NCBI GenBank assembly: GCA_002317355.1
Contig: DCJC01000074.1
Location: forward strand, 12,548 to 52,343
Direction of reading: 5' to 3'
Source: Prevotellaceae bacterium UBA1710
GTDB lineage: Bacteria > Bacteroidota > Bacteroidia > Bacteroidales > Bacteroidaceae
DNA length: 39,796 nt
Under the pieces are notes generated by a model, which saw only the letters and a list, made by a program, of their open reading frames with translations, ran no database searches and was not told the DNA's origin. Made by a program: the position numbers and the translations under genes. Shown in pieces: positions 17,879 through 24,930 of this stretch. Each line of letters starts with the position of its first letter. Positions within the stretch are counted from its first letter, which is position 1.

Positions 17879-19186
17879 ATGTTAAAAATGAAAAGAACTG
17901 TAGAATACAGCATCTCTTGTATTGTTGGAATTATAGTATATCTCTTTTGGGCGATACCATTTAGAGCGATGCTTAATTACCATGAGGAGTTTCAGTTGTT
18001 CCAGACTGATTCCGACTATTTCTTCTCTCACTTGTTGCTCAAGGGAGGGATTTCTATCTATATCTCAGAATTCTTGGTCCAATTCTACAACAACTACTGG
18101 ATTGGAGCCTTGATACTTGCTTTAGAGTTTATACTGATTCAAAGATTAACTCTTGGCATCTTAAGACATATCTGTAAGGCATGGATAAGCAATCATGACA
18201 AAATGGTCTATTTCCTGTCGTTTATCCCTATGGTGTTATTATGGATAGTCTTAGGCGACATCAATGTAATGCATTCCTTGATCATTGCAGTGGTCATCGC
18301 ATTGCTATTGGTTTTCATCTTGATTCGTACATTCAATAACAAAATATATAGATACATCGGGTTTGTTGTTGCTATCTGCTTTTATATCTGGACTTCTGGC
18401 ACAACACACCATCGTATCCCATCCATGATATTGGATTTAACCAATCTTTATAATGCGAAAACAATCGAGGTTCTTGATTACGACCTTCTTGTTAGAACTA
18501 ATCGATGGGATGACATTATCCGTAAAGCGGAAAAGCAGCAACCAGACCTTCCATTAAGTGTATGCGCTACCAATCTTGCTTTAGGAATGAATAATCAATT
18601 GGGTAGTCGTGGAAGTCAGTTCTTCCAGAATGGTCCAGAAGGCCTCTTCCCTGCATTCAGCAAAGATCCTTTCTCTACCCTTACAACTGCAGAGGTATAT
18701 TTCCAGTTAGGAATGATAAATACTGCCCAACGCTATTATTTCGAGGCAATGGAAGCTGCTCCTAACTATAAGAAAAGCTGTAGATGTATCAGACGTCTTG
18801 CCGAGACAAATCTCATAAACGGACAATACCGTGTAGCCCGTAAGTATCTCCATATTCTTGAAAAGACACTATTTTATAAGAACTGGGCACAACGCACCTT
18901 GGCTATGATAGATGAAGGAGACAAAGCTGTCAACGCACATCCGTTATATGGTCGTCTTCGTTGCATGATACTGAAGGATGACTTCCTTTATAGTGATCGT
19001 GAGGTAGATAAGATATGCGGTCGTCTTGTCATGCAGAATCATGACAATGTTCTTGCTATGCAGTATTTCCTGTTTTATCCTATATTGGAGAGCAATTACC
19101 AGAAGTTTGTTCAATATATGCACCTTATCAAAGAAGAAATTCCAAACAGTCAGGGACTTGCTTCTTTTCAAGGGTATTTGCGCTAA
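17879..19186 (+). CDS. Polytopic membrane protein with TPR-like tail (DUF6057-like)
   Basis: Inner-membrane protein of unknown function. The first about 180 residues contain roughly six hydrophobic segments (about 9-30, 48-68, 73-95, 110-128, 131-150, 157-175). The rest is soluble and helical, with repeat-like stretches such as AEVYFQLGMINTAQRYYFEAMEAAPNY and NGQYRVARKYLHILEK that look like TPR units (each quoted only in part of the protein). This layout matches, from memory, the Bacteroidetes family DUF6057. Two starts are possible: ATG 17879, 5 bases after a hairpin, or ATG 17888, which leaves more room for a ribosome; the second may be the real one. The next gene follows after 12 bases, so the two are cotranscribed. 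Codon use is less biased than in the SusCD genes. Confidence 0.7.
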   Translation: MLKMKRTVEYSISCIVGIIVYLFWAIPFRAMLNYHEEFQLFQTDSDYFFSHLLLKGGISIYISEFLVQFYNNYWIGALILALEFILIQRLTLGILRHICKAWISNHDKMVYFLSFIPMVLLWIVLGDINVMHSLIIAVVIALLLVFILIRTFNNKIYRYIGFVVAICFYIWTSGTTHHRIPSMILDLTNLYNAKTIEVLDYDLLVRTNRWDDIIRKAEKQQPDLPLSVCATNLALGMNNQLGSRGSQFFQNGPEGLFPAFSKDPFSTLTTAEVYFQLGMINTAQRYYFEAMEAAPNYKKSCRCIRRLAETNLINGQYRVARKYLHILEKTLFYKNWAQRTLAMIDEGDKAVNAHPLYGRLRCMILKDDFLYSDREVDKICGRLVMQNHDNVLAMQYFLFYPILESNYQKFVQYMHLIKEEIPNSQGLASFQGYLR

Positions 19187-19198
19187 TCAATAATTGAA

Positions 19199-20665
19199 AT
19201 GAAAGAATTCTTTACATATATCACTGTAGCAATGTGTGTCTTGTTCTCTTCTTGTACTAATATGCCGGAGAATGTAACGAAGACAGATAAGTTGCCACCA
19301 ATATTTCCTGATTATACCGATGTGACAATTCCCGTTGGCATTGCTCCTTTGAACTTCAATGTTACGGGACAAGTGGATTGTGTCGATGTCGTAGTCAAAG
19401 GAAGCAAGTCTGGAGAACTGCATGTGAATGGTGAATGGGCATCTTTCGACGTAGAAGATTGGCATGAACTCGTGAAAGCGAATCAAGGTGGAAAACTCAC
19501 GCTATCGGTTTGCGCCAAGATTGATGGACAATGGATTGGCTACAAAGAATTCGATATCCATGTTAGTAATTATGAGCTTGATGAATGGGGATTGACTTAT
19601 CGTCGTATCGCTCCAGGCTATGAGATTTATAGTCACATGGGATTATTCCAGCGTGACCTAAGCTCATTTGATGAATACACTATAATAGAAAATCACGAAA
19701 CCAATGGCATGTGTGTCAACTGCCATACATCAAATCAGACAAATCCTGAACAGTTCGTATTTCATGTGCGTGGAGAACATGGAGCCACATTGATACAGAT
19801 GTCAGGTCGTAGAGAGTTGTTGAAAGCGAAGAATGACAAACTTGGAGGCTCTATGGTATATCCATATTGGCATCCTTCAGGAAAGTATTGCGCATTCTCT
19901 ACCAACCAGACAAGGCAAGGCTTCCATGTGGCAGATCAGAATCGCATTGAGGTATTCGATATGTCCTCTGATGTATTTGTTTACAATCCTACAACGCATG
20001 AGATTATCTCAGATTCGTTAATAGCAACAAAGGATTGGTCAGAGAACTGTCCTGTATTCTCGCCAGATGGTAAGAAACTCTATTTCATCACTTGCAAGCA
20101 GCAGGAATATCCAATGCATTACAAGGACGAGAAATACAACCTCTGTAGCATAGATTTCAACCCCGAGACAGCGACCTTCGGTAATAAGGTTGACACTTTG
20201 TTTAATGCGGTAGCAATGGGAAAGAGCCTCACTTGGCCAAAGCCTTCTTATGATGGCAGATTCCTGATGTTCACTCTCGCAGATTATGGCTATTTCAGTA
20301 TCTGGCACAGAGAGTCAGAACAATGGCTGCTTGATCTAAAGACTGGAGAGGCACGTCCTGTTGTCGAGATCAACAGCAATGAAGCCGACAGCTATCACAA
20401 CTGGAATACCAATAGCCGCTGGATTGTCTTCACTTCAAGACGCAACAATGGCCTCTATTCACAGTTGTATCTCGCATCGATAGATGAGAATGGAAAAGCA
20501 ACAAAGCCATTCCTTCTCCCTCAGGAGAATCCTCAGAAGTATTATGAAGAGACATTGTATTCATTCAATACTCCTGATTTTACTAAGGTAAAGGTAGAAT
20601 TTGATAGCTCTGCTGCATTCAGTGAAATAGAAAGTGACCAAAGAGTTGCGACAAAGGTAAGATAA
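19199..20665 (+). CDS. Lipoprotein with c-type heme motif and TolB/PD40-like propeller
   Basis: Predicted envelope lipoprotein (lipobox LFSSC, Cys19) of 488 residues. The sequence GMCVNCHTS contains a CxxCH motif (Cys172, Cys175, His176), the signature for covalent heme c attachment outside the cytoplasm. The C-terminal half has beta-propeller repeats of the PD40/TolB kind: YPYWHPSGKYCAFSTN, CPVFSPDGKKLYFIT, KPSYDGRFLMFTL and NTNSRWIVFTSRR. An N-terminal beta-domain covers about 40-125. It is coupled to the DUF6057-like gene 12 bases upstream. Whether heme is really bound is unproven; the motif could be a metal site or structural. Function is unknown, and a redox or sensing role in the envelope is speculation. 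Confidence 0.7.
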   Translation: MKEFFTYITVAMCVLFSSCTNMPENVTKTDKLPPIFPDYTDVTIPVGIAPLNFNVTGQVDCVDVVVKGSKSGELHVNGEWASFDVEDWHELVKANQGGKLTLSVCAKIDGQWIGYKEFDIHVSNYELDEWGLTYRRIAPGYEIYSHMGLFQRDLSSFDEYTIIENHETNGMCVNCHTSNQTNPEQFVFHVRGEHGATLIQMSGRRELLKAKNDKLGGSMVYPYWHPSGKYCAFSTNQTRQGFHVADQNRIEVFDMSSDVFVYNPTTHEIISDSLIATKDWSENCPVFSPDGKKLYFITCKQQEYPMHYKDEKYNLCSIDFNPETATFGNKVDTLFNAVAMGKSLTWPKPSYDGRFLMFTLADYGYFSIWHRESEQWLLDLKTGEARPVVEINSNEADSYHNWNTNSRWIVFTSRRNNGLYSQLYLASIDENGKATKPFLLPQENPQKYYEETLYSFNTPDFTKVKVEFDSSAAFSEIESDQRVATKVR

Positions 20666-20680
20666 TCCTTCGTCATTCTT

Positions 20681-20754
20681 AGGGGGTAAACTCAGTGAAG
20701 CTCTGCTCTATGTTCGCTTCTGGAGCAGAGCTTCACTGAGTTTACCCCCTTTTC
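20681..20754 (+). terminator. 28-bp perfect inverted repeat, probable terminator
   Basis: Positions 20681-20708 are the exact reverse complement of 20723-20750, with a 14-base loop and TTTT directly after. It begins 15 bases after the stop of the propeller gene and would terminate it. A perfect 28-bp stem is far longer than an ordinary terminator. Confidence 0.75.
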
Positions 20755-20800
20755 TTTGTGGAAGATCTACGTAAGATTGTCGTACCTTTCACTTACCATT

Positions 20801-20844
20801 TAGTTCCCATGTAGTTCCTATGTGATTCCTATGTAAGTCCCATT
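20801..20844 (+). repeat. 11-bp phased repeat array, copy B
   Basis: Four consecutive 11-bp units (TAGTTCCCATG, TAGTTCCTATG, TGATTCCTATG, TAAGTCCCATT) fill 44 bases exactly, the same length and period as the direct halves of the arrays at 11327 and 38178. The core (A/G)TTCCCAT or AGTCCCATT is shared with them. No clear inverted half follows. Confidence 0.65.
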
Positions 20845-20947
20845 TTCCTATGTCCTATCCTCTGTGCTGGAGTGGACATAAAGTGGAGGAAGAATGAAGG
20901 TATAATCAATGGTAATGGGAAGAAAGAAAAAAAGATTTTTTACAAAA

Positions 20948-21317
20948 CTCGTCACCTCGTCACTCGTAGCCTTGCAACTGTTTGTCCGTCAGATGGATGC
21001 GCGAATGATTTACTTGTGTCAGGTCGTCACTAAGTCGTCACCAAGTCGTCACTCGTAGTAGGGTTATCTTGTTGATTCTCTGATTGTTGTGCGCTTATTT
21101 TGAATAAATTTTGGAATTGAGCAAAAAGAGTGACGAGTAGTGACGACTTGGTGATTTTTGAAATTGTTGGTTTTTAGTGTCGTAACATTCTTATAATCTG
21201 CTATATACGTAATTGTTGAGTGACGACTTAGTGATGACTTGGTGACGACTTGAGTGCTTGAATTAAGTCGCTAACGTGTTCACGTTCTGTGTCTTATAGC
21301 GTTTTGAGTGACGACCT
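20948..21317. repeat. GTCGTCAC repeat family, 8- and 11-bp phased, both orientations
   Basis: Two CTCGTCAC 8-mers stand at 20948-20963. Three AAGTCGTCACC-like 11-mers stand in direct order at 21021-21053. The reverse-complement unit AGTGACGACTT appears at 21139-21149 with a degenerate neighbour on each side, three times without gaps at 21219-21251, and once at 21307-21317. No coding frame runs through the region. The layout of direct units on one side and inverted units on the other resembles the arrays at 11327 and 38178. Confidence 0.7.
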
Positions 21318-21475
21318 GTCGATTTTTCTGAAAATGTTTTTCTATATTATTGATTGTGGACAATTAGATTATGATGATTCCTGGAGGAATTGTGAGGGTA
21401 ATTATACCTCTTTGTAAGAAATTGTAAAGATTTTTTGTTAAATTTTTGATTGTATTTGCGAAAAAATAAGGAAAG

Positions 21476-21509
21476 TTGCACGAATTTCACGAAAATTAAC
21501 TAACTTTGC
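21476..21509 (+). promoter_or_regulatory. Promoter of the second SusC/SusD operon
   Basis: TTG at 21476-21478 and TAACTTTGC at 21501-21509 are 22 bases apart, matching the Bacteroidetes promoter pattern. Transcription should begin a few bases after 21509, giving a leader of just over 100 bases. Confidence 0.7.
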
Positions 21510-21512
21510 ACT

Positions 21513-21574
21513 CACAAATTGGAAACGTGCGCCAGCCTTGGGGGGCTTGGCATTAGGAATTGCTAACATTTGTG
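21513..21574 (+). promoter_or_regulatory. Structured 5' leader of the second SusC gene
   Basis: CACAAAT (21513-21519) can pair with ATTTGTG (21568-21574) and encloses a GC-rich stem (GCCAGCC at 21531-21537 with 21544-21551, one bulged T). The fold begins right where transcription should start. I do not recognise a riboswitch class; it may be a stability element or a target of a small RNA. Confidence 0.4.
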
Positions 21575-21621
21575 ATGAAAATAATTAACAATAAATAAAA
21601 ACTTTAGACAGGATTATCGCT

Positions 21622-24600
21622 ATGAACACTGAAAAATTTTTCAGCATTAGAATTGCGTTGGTTTCGCTGTTTACGCTTATTTCTGCAACAATGATGGCTC
21701 AGATAACGGTGTCTGGCTCTGTAATTGATATGCAGGGTGAACCTATCACTGGTGCTACAGTCCGTGAATCAGGTACTCGAAGCGCAGCAGTGACTGACGT
21801 TGATGGTAAATTTGCTATCAATGTCATGGATGGTTATGCTATTCTCAATGTTTCTTTTATTGGCTATCAGTCACAGACCGTTAGAGTGTCTGGCCGCAAA
21901 CTCATTACAATTACTCTTGAGGATGACGAGACCGCTCTTAAGGATATCGTAATCGTAGGTTATGGTACCATGAAGAAGAGTGACCTCACGGGTGCTGTTG
22001 CTGTTGTCGATACAAAGGAAATGATGAAGAAGGTTCCTACAAATATCGCACAAGCACTTCAAGGTATGGCTGCTGGTGTATATGTATCACAGCAGGATGG
22101 TGCTCCTGATGCTAATAGCCAGATTCGTATCCGTGGTTATGGTACTATTAATGGTATTTCTCAGCCACTTTACGTAATTGATGGTGTTAAGTCTGGTACT
22201 AATCCTACCTTCCTTTCCCCTGGAGATATTGAGACTATTGAGGTTCTCAAGGATGCATCTGCAACTGCTATCTATGGTTCTGAGGGTGCGAATGGTGTAA
22301 TCATGATTACCACAAAGCATGGTCAGGCAGGTCGTACTCAGGTGCAGTTCAATGTTGACTTCGGTGTTGGTACACTTCCATATAAGCTTGATGTTATAGG
22401 TGTTGACGAACTCGCTAAGTGTATTCGTAATGCTCGTATCAACGACAAGGCTACATGGTCAAACAAGGTATGGGATGAGCAATATGATGGCAAGCGTAAC
22501 TATATCGACTGGCAGGATCAGATGACTCAGGCGGCCATCAAGCAGCAGTATTCTTTGTCTGTTCTTGGTGGTAACGAAAAAACTCAGTACAACTTCTCTG
22601 TTGGTTATCTCAACAATCAGGGCCTTGTTGTCAATACTGGTTATGACCGTCTTACCGGTCGTGTAGGTGTGAAGTCAAATCTTACTGACTTTATCGAGGT
22701 TGGTGGTGATGTAAACTTCTCACGTATAGAGTCTTATGGCTCAAATAAAGGTCTGGGTAACAATGTGAATCTTTCATCACATCGAGATATTGCCTACATG
22801 ACTCCTACACTTGACTATGTTGACAAGGCTACAGGACAGCTTGTCAATGTAAATGTAGTTAATCCTGATGGTTCTTATGGTTATGGTGTAAGTAATGGTA
22901 CTAACGGTTGGGAAGGAAATACCAACATTATGGGTAACATCTATGCCACTCAGATGGAGTTGGCTCGTAGAGATGCTTCCAACCGTCTTTCTGCAAATGC
23001 GTACGCTGATATCCGTTTCTTTAAAGTACTGAACTATCACATCATCGGTTCTTATACTTACACAGGAACAGATCATAATAAGCCTTCTGGTGGTCGTCGT
23101 CGTTTCAATACTGTTAACGGCCAGTTGGTTGAGATTCCTTATGATGGTCCGAATACTTATGACTTCTCACTCGGTTTGAGTCAGGAGTATGTTGTCTCAC
23201 TCGAGCATTACCTTACTTATAAGCTTGAAACAGAGCATCATTCTCTCAGTATTATGGCTGGTAACACACTCAGTAAGAGAAAAGGCTCAACCGTAAATGC
23301 ATCTGGTTCAGATCTTCCAGCTTCTACTATCCGTGTTACAAACCTTAGTAGAGATCCTAAGAATGCAGTTGGATCAGGTGGATTTACCAATGATGTCAAT
23401 ATGCTTTCATACTATGGCCGTATGGTATATAGCCTTAACGATCAGTTTATCCTTACAGGAACAGTTCGTCGTGATGGCTCATCAAACTTCTCTTCTTCAA
23501 ATCGTTGGGGTACCTTCCCTTCTGCTGCTGTTGCTTGGCGAATCAAGGATACCTTCATGGAGAATGTAGATGCAATCAACAACTTGAAGATTCGTGCAGG
23601 TTGGGGTCAGACTGGTAATGCTGGTAATATTGCTGGTAAGTCAATATACGCTTTGTCTTCTTCTAATGTATGGTATAATTTCTATCAGAAGGAAGGTTTG
23701 GGTAATGGTACACCTTCTTCTGGTTATTATGCGCCGTTGGTAGATCGAAATTTGAAGTGGGAGACTAATGAGCAGGTCAACCTTGGTCTTGATCTTGGTT
23801 TCCTTGATGGCGACCTCGAGATTAGTGCAGACTACTTCACACGTAAGACAAAGGACCTCCTTCTTAACCTTGCAGTTCGTGCTTCTTCTGGTAACACAGA
23901 GGTTTACACAAACTATGGTTCTATGGAGAATAAGGGTATTGAGTTCTCTGTAAACTACAAGAAGTATCTTGGTAATGACTTTAGCTTTAGCGCTACTCTC
24001 ACAGGCTCTTCTATATCAAGTAAGATCACAGATCTTCCAAACCACCCAATCTATAATACCGCAAGTGGTGGTAACTATGATGATGTCGCTATGGGAAATA
24101 TTGATGGTGTAGCTGGTGACGGCTCTAACACCTTCCAGGTCGATGCGGGTTCTTACTGGACTAACCACTCAGTATCACAGATTGGTAGTGCTGTGGGTTC
24201 TTACTATGGATGGCGTGTAGATTATCTCATCAAGAATGAGGCTGACCTTGAGAAAGCAAAGGCACTTGGTCAGACAAGTGCTCGTATCGGAGATTACAGC
24301 TTTAAGGATCTTAATGGCGATGGTCACGTAGATGATAGCGACCGTGAGATTATTGGTGATGGTATTCCAAAGCTTAATTTCGGTCTTAACCTGAACTTGA
24401 ACTATAAGAATTGGGATTTCTCAGTTTATTCTTATGGTGTTCTTGGTCAGAAGATTCTCTCTTATTCAGCTATGCGTCTTAGTACTATCACCAACACCGA
24501 TGATAATACTACACCTGCAATCCTTAAGTCAAGCTTTAATGCTATTGATACAGATTGGACATCTCAGTCTAACAGAGATTATAATGGTACACTTCCTGCC

Positions 24601-24900
24601 CTTATGATTACTGACCAGCAGTATAGCCAGCGTGTTAGTGATGCATGGGTAAAGTGTGGCGATTATTTCAAGATTTCAAATATCCAGATAGGTTATTCAC
24701 TTTCTGATGCAGCATTGAAGACTCTCCATTTGCAGAGTGCTCGTGTATATTTTGCAGTACAGAACCTTGCTACAATCTCACCTTACACACAATATGGTGA
24801 TCCAGAGGTAGGCCATGGTGCGAATGTTTACACAGGTCTCGACACAGGTCGTTATCCTATGCCACGCACATTTATGGTAGGTGCAAACTTCGCATTCTAA
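21622..24900 (+). CDS. SusC-like TonB-dependent outer-membrane transporter (second pair)
   Basis: Second oligosaccharide importer of the window. Signal peptide ending near MMAQ (residues 24-27), carboxypeptidase-regulatory-like domain (about 28-100), TonB-box-like IVIVGYG near 109-115, plug domain with LYVIDGVKSG and IETIEVLKDASATAIYG, then a barrel ending in Phe (GANFAF). At 1092 residues it is normal for the family. It differs clearly from the first SusC throughout the barrel, so this is not a recent duplication, and the two may take different oligosaccharide sizes or linkages. It is followed after 30 bases by its SusD partner. Codons are biased, though somewhat less strictly than in the first pair. 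Confidence 0.95.
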   Translation: MNTEKFFSIRIALVSLFTLISATMMAQITVSGSVIDMQGEPITGATVRESGTRSAAVTDVDGKFAINVMDGYAILNVSFIGYQSQTVRVSGRKLITITLEDDETALKDIVIVGYGTMKKSDLTGAVAVVDTKEMMKKVPTNIAQALQGMAAGVYVSQQDGAPDANSQIRIRGYGTINGISQPLYVIDGVKSGTNPTFLSPGDIETIEVLKDASATAIYGSEGANGVIMITTKHGQAGRTQVQFNVDFGVGTLPYKLDVIGVDELAKCIRNARINDKATWSNKVWDEQYDGKRNYIDWQDQMTQAAIKQQYSLSVLGGNEKTQYNFSVGYLNNQGLVVNTGYDRLTGRVGVKSNLTDFIEVGGDVNFSRIESYGSNKGLGNNVNLSSHRDIAYMTPTLDYVDKATGQLVNVNVVNPDGSYGYGVSNGTNGWEGNTNIMGNIYATQMELARRDASNRLSANAYADIRFFKVLNYHIIGSYTYTGTDHNKPSGGRRRFNTVNGQLVEIPYDGPNTYDFSLGLSQEYVVSLEHYLTYKLETEHHSLSIMAGNTLSKRKGSTVNASGSDLPASTIRVTNLSRDPKNAVGSGGFTNDVNMLSYYGRMVYSLNDQFILTGTVRRDGSSNFSSSNRWGTFPSAAVAWRIKDTFMENVDAINNLKIRAGWGQTGNAGNIAGKSIYALSSSNVWYNFYQKEGLGNGTPSSGYYAPLVDRNLKWETNEQVNLGLDLGFLDGDLEISADYFTRKTKDLLLNLAVRASSGNTEVYTNYGSMENKGIEFSVNYKKYLGNDFSFSATLTGSSISSKITDLPNHPIYNTASGGNYDDVAMGNIDGVAGDGSNTFQVDAGSYWTNHSVSQIGSAVGSYYGWRVDYLIKNEADLEKAKALGQTSARIGDYSFKDLNGDGHVDDSDREIIGDGIPKLNFGLNLNLNYKNWDFSVYSYGVLGQKILSYSAMRLSTITNTDDNTTPAILKSSFNAIDTDWTSQSNRDYNGTLPALMITDQQYSQRVSDAWVKCGDYFKISNIQIGYSLSDAALKTLHLQSARVYFAVQNLATISPYTQYGDPEVGHGANVYTGLDTGRYPMPRTFMVGANFAF

Positions 24901-24930
24901 TGTTGTATTTTATAACAAAGATTCAAGACA

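Noticed and set aside
20948..21317. Repeat field considered as a CRISPR array
   Set aside because: Units are 8-11 bases in both orientations, without 25-40 base repeats, unique spacers or cas genes.
12066..24900. The two SusC/SusD pairs as a recent duplication
   Set aside because: The proteins differ across their length and in size, particularly SusD (582 against 720 residues), so they are separate lineages.
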